NCBI RefSeq assembly: GCF_001292625.1 | Contig: NZ_LAJH01000011.1 | Location: 186,001-250,000 of the forward strand | DNA: 64,000 nt | Direction: 5' to 3' | Origin: Shimia sp. SK013 | Lineage (GTDB): Bacteria > Pseudomonadota > Alphaproteobacteria > Rhodobacterales > Rhodobacteraceae | Shown: positions 36,412 to 45,558 of the stretch, in pieces | Layout of the letters: the number at the start of each line of letters is the position of its first letter | Numbering within the stretch: position 1 is the first letter of the stretch | Notes under the pieces: generated by a model | The model's database searches: none | What the model was told of the DNA's origin: nothing | The model's input: the letters and a program-made list of their open reading frames with translations, nothing else | Translations under genes and position numbers: made by a program

Positions 36412-38295
36412 TCAGGCCTGCTGATCGTCGTCTTTTTCTTCGTCAAGCTGCGCCATCAGCATGGTTTGCAGCTCGTCTTCGAGCGCGCGGGCACGGGCCA
36501 TGTACGGCGGATTTTGTGACGACGGCACGCCGTCTTTCCACAGTTGTGCCAATTCCCGAACCGCATCGCGATCGTGGTGGAAAAAAGTCTTTTCTGCCTG
36601 CGCGGCCTCATATTCGCTGAGCCCGACGTTTTCGAGCACATAGCGGCCAGCCCGCAAAGAGCTGTCAAACATTTCGCGTACGATGTCATTGGCGCCCGCA
36701 TCATACAGCCTGAACACCTGCGTGCGATCTCGTGCTCGCGCTACGATGTGCAAATCTGGCCGTTCGCGACGTGCAAAACTCACCAACCTGACAGCAGCCT
36801 CGGGATCATCCATTGCCACGACCAAAACGTGTGCTTTGGCAAGTCCGGCGGCGTGCAACATTTCCGGTCGTGTTGGGTCGCCGAAGAAGCCTTTGACACC
36901 AAAGCGGCGCATGGTCTCGATGGCCTGCATGTTATGATCCAGAACCACAGTGTTGAATCCGGCAGAGCGCACCAGACGGTTCACGATCTGCCCGAAACGG
37001 CCAATGCCTGCGATGATCACCGGTCCGGTTTCGTCGATTTCATCGGGTGTATGTTTCTTGGTGTCCGCCCCGTCACCAATGCGTTTGGAAATCACATCAT
37101 AGATGATGAACAGCAACGGCGTGATCAGCATACTGAGCGCCACAACCAGCAACAGTTCCTCGCCGAACCATTGCGGGATCACATTTTGCGCGGTCGCGGT
37201 TGTAATGAGTACAAAACCAAACTCGCCGGCTTGCGCGAGGGACAGCGTGAAGAGCCATTGGCTGCGTCCCCGAAGGCCAAAGGCGCGGCCAATCAAGAAC
37301 AGGATCAACGCCTTTAAAGCGATCAAGCCGACAACGATTTCAGCGATGCGCAGTGGGTCGCGCAACAAAACGTCAAAGTTGATCTGCGCACCGACGATGA
37401 TGAAAAACAGGCCAAGCAGGAGGCCTTTGAACGGCGCGATATCGCTTTCCAGCTCGTGGCGGAACTCAGAGTTGGCCAGAAGCATGCCCGCCAGAAATGT
37501 GCCAAGCGCGGCAGACAGACCCACAAGGGACATCAAAAAGGCGATGCCGACAACAATCAAAAGCGCCAGTGCGGTGTACATCTCCGGCAAACGTGCTGCG
37601 TGGATAAACCGAAATACGGGACGCGTGAGATAGCGACCGCCAATGACAATCGCAAACACCATTCCCAACGTCACAAGCGCCGCGCCCCATCCGGGCAAAC
37701 CCTGTACCAGCGAAAGCCCCTCGTGGCTGTGGTCCTGAGCCAGCTTGATGGATCCGTCTGCAGCAATCTTGGTCAGGGAAGTGTCCGCAAACAGCGGCAG
37801 AATGACCAGCATCGGGATCACGGCGATGTCCTGTGTCAACAAGACGGCAAAGGCACTGCGTCCTCCGCCGGTTTGCATCAGACCCTTTTCCGTCAGGGTT
37901 TGCAGCACAATCGCGGTGGAACTCAACGCGAAAATCATGCCGCAGGCCACGGCGATGTTGATCGGATAACCAACGGCCATCACCACAACCATCACGGCCA
38001 CCCCCGTAAGGCTGATCTGTAACCCGCCTAGGCCAATCAGTTTGTCGCGCATCGCCCAAAGCGCGCGGGGGTCAAGCTCCAACCCGATCAGAAACAGCAT
38101 CATCACCACGCCAAATTCCGCATAGTGCAGCAATTCGCCCGCTTCGCTGGTGCCCACAAGGCCCAACACCGGTCCGATCAAAATGCCCGCCGCCAAATAA
38201 CCCAGCACCGAGCCCAACCCGAGCCGCGCCGAAATCGGCACCGCGATCACCGCTGTTAGCAGAAAAATACTGGCCGTATAAAGTGCGTGTTCCAT
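36412..38295 (-). CDS. Kef-type monovalent cation:proton antiporter (CPA2)
   Basis: A 627-residue membrane antiporter. About 12 spans in residues 1-380 form the Na/H-exchanger domain (ALSSTAIVLQTLTEKG; GLSAALGTFLAGMLLANSEF). A cytoplasmic TrkA-N/RCK domain follows (about 415-535, VIIAGIGRFGQIVNRLV) that binds NAD(H), and an acidic C-terminal tail. KefB/KefC exchange K+ for H+ under electrophile stress; the ancillary KefF/KefG is absent. It begins 16 bases after lrp on the same strand, so the two may be co-transcribed. Confidence 0.9.
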   Translation of the reverse strand: MEHALYTASIFLLTAVIAVPISARLGLGSVLGYLAAGILIGPVLGLVGTSEAGELLHYAEFGVVMMLFLIGLELDPRALWAMRDKLIGLGGLQISLTGVAVMVVVMAVGYPINIAVACGMIFALSSTAIVLQTLTEKGLMQTGGGRSAFAVLLTQDIAVIPMLVILPLFADTSLTKIAADGSIKLAQDHSHEGLSLVQGLPGWGAALVTLGMVFAIVIGGRYLTRPVFRFIHAARLPEMYTALALLIVVGIAFLMSLVGLSAALGTFLAGMLLANSEFRHELESDIAPFKGLLLGLFFIIVGAQINFDVLLRDPLRIAEIVVGLIALKALILFLIGRAFGLRGRSQWLFTLSLAQAGEFGFVLITTATAQNVIPQWFGEELLLVVALSMLITPLLFIIYDVISKRIGDGADTKKHTPDEIDETGPVIIAGIGRFGQIVNRLVRSAGFNTVVLDHNMQAIETMRRFGVKGFFGDPTRPEMLHAAGLAKAHVLVVAMDDPEAAVRLVSFARRERPDLHIVARARDRTQVFRLYDAGANDIVREMFDSSLRAGRYVLENVGLSEYEAAQAEKTFFHHDRDAVRELAQLWKDGVPSSQNPPYMARARALEDELQTMLMAQLDEEKDDDQQA

Positions 38296-38311
38296 GGTCT
38301 TCCTAGTGGCC

Positions 38312-38767
38312 TCAGGTCGGCAAAGGGGCGTCGCGTTTGAGTTGGTCCATCACGATCTGACTTTGCACGCGACTGACCGCTGGATGCGGCAAAAGCACTT
38401 CGTGAATCAAGCGGTTGAGCGCGCTCAGATCGTCGCAGTAGGCGCGCAAGAGGTAGTCCGCGTCCCCCGTCATGGTCCAGGCGCTGACGATTTCGGGGCG
38501 TGTGTCGATCAGGGTCGCAAAGCTTTGCGCCTGTTCGGGGCCATGTGTGCCCAGCTGCACCTGCACAAAGGCCTGCACCGACAGGCCCAACCGATTGGGG
38601 TTAAGCCGCGCCACGTAGCTCTCGATGAAACCTTCGCCCTCCAAACGCTGGCGGCGGCGTCCCGCCTGAGAGGCTGACAGGTTGAGAATATCCCCCAACT
38701 CCTGTGCCGTGAGGTGGGCGTTTTTCTGAAGCGCCGAAAGCAGGCGCATATCGGTGTCATCAAGCAT
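38312..38767 (-). CDS. Lrp/AsnC family transcriptional regulator
   Basis: 151 residues. The N-terminal helix-turn-helix (MRLLSALQKNAHLTAQELGD, NLSASQAGRRRQRLEGEGFI) is followed by the RAM ligand-binding domain (about 70-150) with WTMTGDADYLLRAY. Lrp-type proteins next to hppD usually respond to aromatic or branched amino acids. It is divergent from hppD across 148 bases and is the likely regulator of it (inferred from position). Confidence 0.9.
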   Translation of the reverse strand: MLDDTDMRLLSALQKNAHLTAQELGDILNLSASQAGRRRQRLEGEGFIESYVARLNPNRLGLSVQAFVQVQLGTHGPEQAQSFATLIDTRPEIVSAWTMTGDADYLLRAYCDDLSALNRLIHEVLLPHPAVSRVQSQIVMDQLKRDAPLPT

Positions 38768-38865
38768 GTGCGGATATTTCGCATGAAAGTGTCAATTGTC
38801 GCCAATGGTACGCGTAAATTGCGACGAATGCACGTCACTTTGCGGAAAACCCGCGTCAGCTTGCG

Positions 38866-38871
38866 TATAAT
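38866..38871 (+). promoter_or_regulatory. Candidate -10 element of hppD
   Basis: A consensus TATAAT lies 44 bases before the hppD start codon. No good -35 element is found at 17 bases (a weak TTGCGG lies 20 bases upstream), as expected for an activator-dependent promoter in the lrp/hppD intergenic region. Confidence 0.4.
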
Positions 38872-38915
38872 CTTATCAAAGCGAACGAATTCACTCACTT
38901 CAGGAGACGCCCCCA

Positions 38916-40013
38916 ATGGGTCCATTCCCCCACGACGCCCCGCGCGCCGAGATTACCGACTACAATCCTGCCGGGACCGACGGTTTCGAGTTTGTTGAAT
39001 TTGCTCACCCTGAGCCGCAGGAACTGCGCGATCTGTTTGTAAAAATGGGCTACGTACACGTCGCCAACCACAAGACCAAAGCCATCGAGCTGTGGCAGCA
39101 GGGCGATGTGACCTATATTCTGAACAACGAGCCAGGTAGCTTTGCGCTGCGGTTTGTTGAAGAGCACGGCCCCTGTGCGCCGTCGATGGGCTGGCGCGTT
39201 GTGGATGCGCAGAAAGCCTATGAGCACGCGATTTCAAAAGGCGCCGAAGCCTATGACGCGGATGACAAGACGCTGGCTTGGCCTGCGATCAAAGGCATCG
39301 GCGGCTCTCTGATCTATTTCACCGACCAGTATTTCGACACGTCGCCGTTCAACGACGAGTTCGACTGGATCGTGACCTCCAAGCCCGAAGGCGACGGGTT
39401 CTTCTACCTCGATCACCTGACCCACAACGTGTTCAAAGGCAATATGGACAAATGGTTCCGCTTTTACGGCGATCTGTTCAACTTCCGCGAAATCCGCTTT
39501 TTTGACATCGAAGGCAAATTCACCGGCCTGTTGTCGCGCGCGCTGACATCGCCTTGTGGCAAGATCCGCATCCCGATCAACGAAGACCGCGGCGAAACCG
39601 GACAGATCGTCAGCTACCTGAAGAAATACAACGGCGAAGGCATTCAGCACATCGCAGTTGGGTCTGATGACATTTATGCCTCGACTGATGCGATTGCCGA
39701 CAAAGGCATCAAGTTCATGCCCGGCCCGCCGGAAGCGTATTATGACCTCAGCAAAACCCGCGTTGTAGACCATGACGAGCCGCTGGATCGTATGAAGAAA
39801 CACGGCATCCTGATCGATGGCGAAGGCGTGGTGAACGGCGGCGAAACCCGTATTCTGCTACAGATTTTCTCCAAGACCGTGATCGGCCCGATCTTTTTTG
39901 AATTCATCCAGCGCAAGGGCGACGACGGCTTTGGCGAGGGCAACTTCAAAGCGTTGTTTGAATCCATCGAGCAAGAGCAGATCGACAACGGCGAGATCCA
40001 AGCCGCCGAGTGA
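38916..40013 (+). CDS. hppD: 4-hydroxyphenylpyruvate dioxygenase
   Basis: Non-haem iron(II) dioxygenase that converts 4-hydroxyphenylpyruvate to homogentisate in tyrosine catabolism. 365 residues, normal length. The three iron ligands are in YLDHLTHNV (His), GIQHIAVGSDD (His) and GPIFFEFIQRKGDDGFGEGN (Glu). The C-terminal gating helix (FGEGNFKALFESIE) is also typical. AGGAG precedes the ATG. The later homogentisate genes (hmgA, fahA, maiA) are not in the window. Confidence 0.95.
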   Translation: MGPFPHDAPRAEITDYNPAGTDGFEFVEFAHPEPQELRDLFVKMGYVHVANHKTKAIELWQQGDVTYILNNEPGSFALRFVEEHGPCAPSMGWRVVDAQKAYEHAISKGAEAYDADDKTLAWPAIKGIGGSLIYFTDQYFDTSPFNDEFDWIVTSKPEGDGFFYLDHLTHNVFKGNMDKWFRFYGDLFNFREIRFFDIEGKFTGLLSRALTSPCGKIRIPINEDRGETGQIVSYLKKYNGEGIQHIAVGSDDIYASTDAIADKGIKFMPGPPEAYYDLSKTRVVDHDEPLDRMKKHGILIDGEGVVNGGETRILLQIFSKTVIGPIFFEFIQRKGDDGFGEGNFKALFESIEQEQIDNGEIQAAE

Positions 40014-40058
40014 TCCCGAAATAACAATAAGAAATCCGGTCCAACGGAGCGAGGGGAG

Positions 40059-40089
40059 ACGCCGTCCACATCAGTGGGCGGCGTTTTTT
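40059..40089 (+). terminator. Terminator of hppD
   Basis: An 11-bp stem with one G-T pair (40059-40069 with 40074-40084, loop ATCA) is followed by six T. It lies 45 bases after the hppD stop and just before the convergent unknown gene. Confidence 0.82.
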
Positions 40090-40090
40090 A

Positions 40091-41026
40091 CTATTTCCCG
40101 TTTTCAGTTTTTGCCGCCTTTGCGGGAAGTTTTTCTGTCTTCTCCTGCTCTTTCTTTTTGGCCTTGGCCTTTTTTTCTGCCTTTTTCTCGGCGTCAGTCA
40201 CGGGGCTTGGGATGGTCACATTGTTCTCACGCAGGTAGTCGAGGAAATTGTCCGAAAATGTGCGCCGATAAAGCTTTGGCGGGACAACTTCGATGATCAG
40301 CTTCACTTTGCTCACCGTCAACGCGGCGATTTCGTCCCAGATATTAATCGCATCCGTCACGCGGCAATGCGGCTGCACGGACGTGTCCACGGTTTGGCGC
40401 CCGCGCAACAGCGTCGCGTTGCGAATGCGATAGGTTCGAATGTTGCCCTGCGCCGCATTGCTTGCGCTCACAACCCAATCCGCCTCATGATCGTCGCTGC
40501 CCACGTTGCAAACAAGATGGGTTTTGGCAAACGCCTGTCCAAAGGCATTGGGATTATAGGTTTTGTCCTCGGTGGCATTGGACACCAAACCGCGAGCTTC
40601 CACCGATAGGGTGGACAGGATCACCACTTCGTCCACGCCGCAGGTTTCTATTGGAAAGGTCATGCGCACAGCCGTGCCCGGCTTGTTCTCGGTTTCGATA
40701 ATGGCCTTGAGCGTGTCGATCCCGTCCTTGATTCCGTTTACGATCACCCCCGGCGACGGCGTGCCGGTGATAACTTGCGGAATGACCTTGGTCAGGAATT
40801 TTAGAACATCCTCAAGGTCTGAAGTGTCTGATGCAACGGTGGAATACTCGGCCGCCAGCGTAATCTCGGCGCGCCCAAGGCAGTCGCCACCACTGATCGG
40901 AGAAAGCACGATCGTTAGGTAGTTGTCCAGGTTTCCGCGGCCTGGAACATACCCGCGCAAAATCAGAGTAAGGTCGTTGCGGTTCAAGGCTTGTTTGATT
41001 TCAGCTTCGGTCACTTTGAATCCCAT
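40091..41026 (-). CDS. Uncharacterised protein with Lys/Glu-rich tail
   Basis: 311 residues, no family recognised. There is no signal peptide or membrane span. The body (1-260) looks like a globular beta-rich protein (start MGFKVTEAEIKQALNRNDLT; YLTIVLSPISGGDCLGRAEI; three later Cys at about 137, 181 and 221). The end (about 275-311) is a highly charged Lys/Glu/Ala helix, EKKAEKKAKAKKKEQEKTEK. The ATG at 41026 has a strong GGAGG 7 bases upstream and replaces a longer frame to 41056. The upstream intergenic DNA is AT-rich, unlike most of the window. It is divergent from the dehalogenase, a hint of accessory origin. Confidence 0.7.
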   Translation of the reverse strand: MGFKVTEAEIKQALNRNDLTLILRGYVPGRGNLDNYLTIVLSPISGGDCLGRAEITLAAEYSTVASDTSDLEDVLKFLTKVIPQVITGTPSPGVIVNGIKDGIDTLKAIIETENKPGTAVRMTFPIETCGVDEVVILSTLSVEARGLVSNATEDKTYNPNAFGQAFAKTHLVCNVGSDDHEADWVVSASNAAQGNIRTYRIRNATLLRGRQTVDTSVQPHCRVTDAINIWDEIAALTVSKVKLIIEVVPPKLYRRTFSDNFLDYLRENNVTIPSPVTDAEKKAEKKAKAKKKEQEKTEKLPAKAAKTENGK

Positions 41027-41206
41027 GGGACACCTCCAGAGAAATAAAAATTGCAAATCTGCTCAATGAAATAAGGCTATTCATAGCATAAATTGGCACA
41101 GCCGACAAATCGGCGCCCTCGCAGGAACGGCGGTGGCACGAACGTTGCGTCAGCAATCTCGACGGCGCAAAGCATTTGCGGCAAGCTGTCAAAAGGGAGA
41201 ATTATC

Positions 41207-42082
41207 ATGACTGACGCACCGCTTGAAAAACAGTTTGTGACCGTGAATGGCAAACGAATGGCCTATGCCGATATGGGGCAGGGTGATCCGATTGTGTTTT
41301 TGCACGGCAATCCGACGTCATCTTATCTGTGGCGCAACGTGGTGCCGCATGTCGCAGGGATGGGCCGCGTGATTGTGCCCGACCTGATTGGCATGGGCGA
41401 CAGCGACAAACTCGATGATGTCGGGCCGGACAGTTATCGGTTTGTGCACCATCGCGCTTATCTGGACGGGCTTCTTGATCAGGTGATTGGGGAGGCAGGC
41501 AACGTGACGCTGGTAATCCACGACTGGGGCTCGGCCCTAGGCTTTGACTGGGCCAACCGCCACCGCGATCGGGTGCGCGGCATCTGTTACATGGAAGGCG
41601 TGGTGCGCCCGGTTCCATGGACCGATTGGCCAGACGCCGCCAAGCCGATTTTTGGGGCGTTCCGCTCCCCTGCGGGTGAGGAGATGATCCTTGAAAAAAA
41701 CCTCTTTATCGAAGCTGTCCTGCCGGGGTCCATCCTGCGCAAGCTCAGCGATGCCGAAATGGACGCCTATCGCAAACCCTTTGCCAATACAGGCGAAGAC
41801 CGCCGCCCCACCTTGACGTGGCCACGGCAAATTCCAATTGATGGATCACCCGAGGATGTTACTGAAATCGTTGCAAACTATGCCGATTGGATGGCCGAAA
41901 ATGAACTGCCCAAGCTTTTCATAAACGCAGAACCCGGCGCCATTTTGACAGGTCCGCAACGGGATTTTTGCAGAAGCTGGAAAAACCAGTCCGAGGTTAC
42001 CGTGGCCGGCAGCCACTTCATCCAAGAGGACAGCCCAGATGAAATCGGCGCCGCGTTGCGGGATTGGCTGGCAGCAGTCTAG
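41207..42082 (+). CDS. Haloalkane dehalogenase (subfamily II type)
   Basis: 291-residue alpha/beta hydrolase that hydrolyses a carbon-halogen bond to an alcohol plus halide. All key residues of subfamily HLD-II (DhaA/LinB) are visible. The halide-binding Asn is in [14 protein letters not shown] and the nucleophile Asp plus halide-binding Trp in [10 protein letters not shown]. The catalytic acid Glu is in [15 protein letters not shown] and the His in [14 protein letters not shown]. The start at 41207 has AAGGGAG upstream; the frame is open to 41093 but without similarity. Marine halogenated compounds are plausible substrates. No haloalcohol-oxidising gene is adjacent. Confidence 0.9.
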   Translation: MTDAPLEKQFVTVNGKRMAYADMGQGDPIVFLHGNPTSSYLWRNVVPHVAGMGRVIVPDLIGMGDSDKLDDVGPDSYRFVHHRAYLDGLLDQVIGEAGNVTLVIHDWGSALGFDWANRHRDRVRGICYMEGVVRPVPWTDWPDAAKPIFGAFRSPAGEEMILEKNLFIEAVLPGSILRKLSDAEMDAYRKPFANTGEDRRPTLTWPRQIPIDGSPEDVTEIVANYADWMAENELPKLFINAEPGAILTGPQRDFCRSWKNQSEVTVAGSHFIQEDSPDEIGAALRDWLAAV

Positions 42083-42096
42083 ACCGATTTTTGCGG

Positions 42097-42128
42097 AAAA
42101 AAAGCGCCACGTATTGGATTACAGCGCT
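42097..42128 (-). terminator. Possible terminator of the PilM/PilP-like gene
   Basis: On the minus strand, AGCGC and GCGCT form a short 5-bp stem with a long loop, followed by seven T. It lies 32 bases after the stop of the gene ending at 42160. The stem is weak; the T-run is strong. Confidence 0.42.
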
Positions 42129-42159
42129 CAGGAGCCCGCCCGCGCGGCTGGTTTCCGTC

Positions 42160-44634
42160 TTACCCTTTTGGCATCTTCAGGATGATGTTCTTGCCGGATT
42201 TGATATAGCGCAGTTCGGTTTCGTCAATGGCTGCAACTTTGCCGCCATCAATGCGGTCACCGACTTGCACCTTTTTGTATCGCCCATTGCTCAACCGAAC
42301 GAGCGCGCGTCGGTTGGAACTGGTACCGTAAACGCCGATCAGGTTTATTTTCCTGAGGTTGATCGCGTTCTGAATTGTGGCCTGCCGCGCAACGGACGCT
42401 GTGGTCGGGATGGTGGGCGCGATCGCCGCAGAGGCGGGAACAGCCTCAACAGAGGTCGTCAGTGACGGGGTTTGACGCTGCGCCAGCTGGGCAATGTTTG
42501 CAGGCTTGGCGCGTGGGCGCAAAGACGTCGCCACCGCAAGGGCCGTCGGCGTCGTGTCAGCTTCGGCCTCGGCTTTTTGGTTTGGAGGGCGCGGGGTTGG
42601 GCGAATGCGGCCCAACTCATTCAGCGTTAGCCCCCCCAACGTGGCACGCTGGTTGCTTTCCAGCAAATCAAAGGGCCGCACACGCGGACGACGCGTTGCA
42701 AGCCGGTCTTCGGTCTGCGCAGCCAGTGCAGTCGCGACAATGATGCGTTTGGGATAGGCTGGCGGCTCGACTGATGGGCGTCCGGCAAACACCAGAATGC
42801 CATCCGGGCTCAGCGCGCCATCTGCGGTGGCAACCACAAGCCCGCGGGCGTCAAAATCAAATTGGGTTCCGGCAATCGGTGGATTGCTTTGTGCAGCAGG
42901 TGCCGCATCGGTGTTCAGCCCCCCCGGCGCCGGAAGCGCGATGGCGTCCAGCGCACCAAGTTCCAGATCGATTGAGGGGGTGTAGATGTCGTTAACAGAC
43001 TCGCTGTTGACGTCCAGCGGTGGTAGCGGCGCTTTTTGCCAGATTCCGGTCACGGCATATCGTGCCTCCGCCTCGGAGTCGGTCAAATCAAGCGGATCAA
43101 TGCCATCCAGCATCGCTTCGATCTCAGCACTGTCGGTGATTGTTTCAGCCGCTGAGGGCGGCAATGCTTCGGTGTCAACGCCGTCGGTTGGGTCGACCGC
43201 CGCGATCTCGATTTCGGGTTGCGGCCGTGGCGCGTCGATTTGCGGGACGTCAGCTGCTGGGCTTGGTGTGGGCGTCTGGATTGGGGCAGGGGTCACAGGC
43301 TGTGATGCCTGCGGTTCCAGCACTACAATTTCAGTGTCGCTCTTGCCAAACAAGCCAGCCACGCCGTCGTCAAGGAAATAGGTTGCCCAGACAGCCACCC
43401 CGGCCAGAAACGCCAGCAAAAGTGTCATCAGGATCAAACCCAGATGTCTGGGTTTGCCGCGCACTTCGTTTTTGCGCGAGCCGAAGACCGTCAGCTTCTC
43501 TTTTTCCTGCGACACGGCCTTACGCCGATCGCCGCGCCGGGATCGGGCCGGCTCGGGCAAGTCAGCCACCAGTGTGTCGCTCGCAGCAGTCGCAGCTTCG
43601 GCGGTCGAGTGTGCCTGAAGGGCTTTGTCGGCCGGCTTTTTGCTCTTCTTAGCGGCCTTGGTCTTGGCCGCTTTCTTTTTCGTGCCGCTCTCAGACGATT
43701 TGTTGCGGCTTCGGAACATCCCGCTTGCCACACCGCTTGGGGTGTCGGAAGTTTCCGCCCCATCATCAGCACCGTCATCGGACTTTAGGCCGGCAACCAC
43801 ACGGGCAGGGTCGAACCGCAACTTCGGTTCGGTTGTGGCGCGCGCTGCGCCGACATCCAGTGCATTGGTGCCCGCGACGCCTGGGTCGCGAGACGCGCCT
43901 CCCAGCTCTGGCGCGCCGGACGTGGTGTCTCCTTGGCGGCGGCTGGAGAAGGACATCGGAACGCGCGCTTCTGGCGCAGCTTCAATGTCTTCGGAAGTCG
44001 ACGGCTCAGGTGGCTCAGCCACCTCCGGAGCAGCGGCGGTTGCGTGCGCGTCCTCTTGGGGCACGTCCTCGGTCGGCGCAGGACGTTTGTCGGGCAAGGG
44101 GCCGGAGCCCACAACAACCATAGGCGCGCCATCATGATCCACATGGGGATCTTTTGCGCCTTGCGTGGGCCCGAAATCCGGGGTGCCGCCAAACATCGCG
44201 GGATCCGGCATCGCCGCAAACCGAACCGGATTGAACTGATGTTCGGCGGCAAAGGCTTCGGCCTCTGCAAGGGTTTCGCGCGCAACGGCGGCGACTTGAG
44301 TTTGGCCGTTCACAACGCGGGAATCAAACACCAGTTGGTCCGCACCATAAGGCGTCTGTTCCTCTAGAATCCGCACGATTTCAGTTTGTTGTTTGCTGGC
44401 GCTCAACCGCCCCAGATCCAATGACAGTACCTTGATCTGGTCATTGGGCAACACCAAAAGCGTCGCAAAATCCACGCCAGCCCGCACCGCGGCCACATCA
44501 TGCAGCTTGGCCAATTCGCCGGCCAGATCGTCACTGTCCAGCCCCACTTCGCCAAGCAGATGCCACCCGCCGTCAACGCGGGTCAGAAGGCCGATGCCTT
44601 CGAAGGAAAGTGTCAAAGCAAGACTTGGCGACAT
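42160..44634 (-). CDS. Bitopic protein with PilM/GspL-like N-terminus and PilP/GspC-like C-terminus
   Basis: An 824-residue protein. Residues 1-165 look like the cytoplasmic actin-like part of PilM/GspL (LVLPNDQIKVLSLDL; ILEEQTPYGADQLVFD). A long Ala/Pro/Glu/Lys-rich linker (about 165-390) follows, then one membrane span at about 400-422 (LGLILMTLLLAFLAGVAVWA). Next is a proline-rich periplasmic linker (about 430-740) and a compact C-terminal domain from about 745. That domain (INLIGVYGTSSNRRALVRLS, KVQVGDRIDGGKVAAIDETE) matches the PilP/GspC homology-region pattern. No other pilus or secretion gene is near. Domain assignments are by eye and moderate; the order (cytoplasm, membrane, periplasm) is clear. 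Confidence 0.65.
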   Translation of the reverse strand: MSPSLALTLSFEGIGLLTRVDGGWHLLGEVGLDSDDLAGELAKLHDVAAVRAGVDFATLLVLPNDQIKVLSLDLGRLSASKQQTEIVRILEEQTPYGADQLVFDSRVVNGQTQVAAVARETLAEAEAFAAEHQFNPVRFAAMPDPAMFGGTPDFGPTQGAKDPHVDHDGAPMVVVGSGPLPDKRPAPTEDVPQEDAHATAAAPEVAEPPEPSTSEDIEAAPEARVPMSFSSRRQGDTTSGAPELGGASRDPGVAGTNALDVGAARATTEPKLRFDPARVVAGLKSDDGADDGAETSDTPSGVASGMFRSRNKSSESGTKKKAAKTKAAKKSKKPADKALQAHSTAEAATAASDTLVADLPEPARSRRGDRRKAVSQEKEKLTVFGSRKNEVRGKPRHLGLILMTLLLAFLAGVAVWATYFLDDGVAGLFGKSDTEIVVLEPQASQPVTPAPIQTPTPSPAADVPQIDAPRPQPEIEIAAVDPTDGVDTEALPPSAAETITDSAEIEAMLDGIDPLDLTDSEAEARYAVTGIWQKAPLPPLDVNSESVNDIYTPSIDLELGALDAIALPAPGGLNTDAAPAAQSNPPIAGTQFDFDARGLVVATADGALSPDGILVFAGRPSVEPPAYPKRIIVATALAAQTEDRLATRRPRVRPFDLLESNQRATLGGLTLNELGRIRPTPRPPNQKAEAEADTTPTALAVATSLRPRAKPANIAQLAQRQTPSLTTSVEAVPASAAIAPTIPTTASVARQATIQNAINLRKINLIGVYGTSSNRRALVRLSNGRYKKVQVGDRIDGGKVAAIDETELRYIKSGKNIILKMPKG

Positions 44635-44799
44635 ATATTAGACCTAGCATCCGAGCGGGCGGGAGATCCCCATTCCCTTAGATTTGCAGAATTTATAGCA
44701 AGTTCTTGCCGACATGGAAGAAAAAGCCGTACCGAAGTTCCGCTCAAGCGCGCTTTGCCCTTAGGTTGTTTCCATCAAATGAACAAAAGGGAGAACCGC

Positions 44800-45489
44800 A
44801 TGCGTTTGACGGCAATTATTTTGGTGGCTTGGTGTGGATTGGGGGCCGGCGTGGCCCATGCGGAGGACCGCCAAATCACGGTGATTGGCGAAGGGGTGAT
44901 AACACAGGCACCCGATCAGGCGGTGATTTCGGTTGGTGTGTCTCATCAAACCAGTTCGGCACAGATGGCGATGGAAATGGTCAACGACGCGGCGCGCGCC
45001 ATGATCGTGGCTTTGGACGACGCAGGTATCGAAGCGCGCGACATGCAGACCAGCGGCCTAAGCCTGCGAGCAGTGCATGACCGAAACCGCAATGGCGACG
45101 AGCGGCCGCTGCTGCTCGGGTTTTCGGCCTCCAACCGTTTGACTGTCAAAGTCCGCGACCTTGAGGCCGTGGGCGGCGTCTTGGGCACTTTGGTCAAGGC
45201 GGGCGCCAATGACATCGGCGGTATAACTTTTGGTTTGCGTGACCCGAAACGCGCACAAGACGACGCACGGCGCAACGCAGTGGCGGATGCACAGACCAAG
45301 GCCGCGCTTTATGCCGATGCGGCTGGGGTCAGCTTGGGCAAAGTTGTGTCCATCTCCGAGTCTGGCAGTGCAATGCCGCGTCCGGAGATGATGCGTGCAT
45401 CGATGGCAAGCTTTGATGCGGTGCCGGTGGCGCCAGGAGAATTGTCAGTGACGGCGCACGTGACCATGGTTTGGGAACTGGCAGACTAA
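44800..45489 (+). CDS. SIMPL-domain periplasmic protein (DUF541)
   Basis: 229 residues with a signal peptide (cleavage after AHA, about residue 21) and a SIMPL/DUF541 domain. Its usual features are present: ITVIGEGVITQAPDQAVISV, MQTSGLSLRAVHD and RNAVADAQTKAALYADAAGV. The family includes the E. coli oxidative-stress protein YggE; the biochemical role is unknown. The ATG at 44800 with GGGAG upstream is preferred over ATG 44779. It is divergent from the PilM/PilP-like gene and ends in a bidirectional terminator. Confidence 0.88.
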   Translation: MRLTAIILVAWCGLGAGVAHAEDRQITVIGEGVITQAPDQAVISVGVSHQTSSAQMAMEMVNDAARAMIVALDDAGIEARDMQTSGLSLRAVHDRNRNGDERPLLLGFSASNRLTVKVRDLEAVGGVLGTLVKAGANDIGGITFGLRDPKRAQDDARRNAVADAQTKAALYADAAGVSLGKVVSISESGSAMPRPEMMRASMASFDAVPVAPGELSVTAHVTMVWELAD

Positions 45490-45510
45490 GAGGGGGCTTT
45501 CGCCCAAAGA

Positions 45511-45545
45511 AAAACGCGCCGCAACAGGATCGCGGCGCGTTTTGT
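45511..45545. terminator. Bidirectional terminator between the SIMPL gene and metY
   Basis: A perfect 12-bp stem (45511-45522 with 45532-45543) with a 9-base loop starts in A-runs and ends in T-runs. It lies between two convergent genes. Confidence 0.85.
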
Positions 45546-45558
45546 TTGTTTCCAAGGA

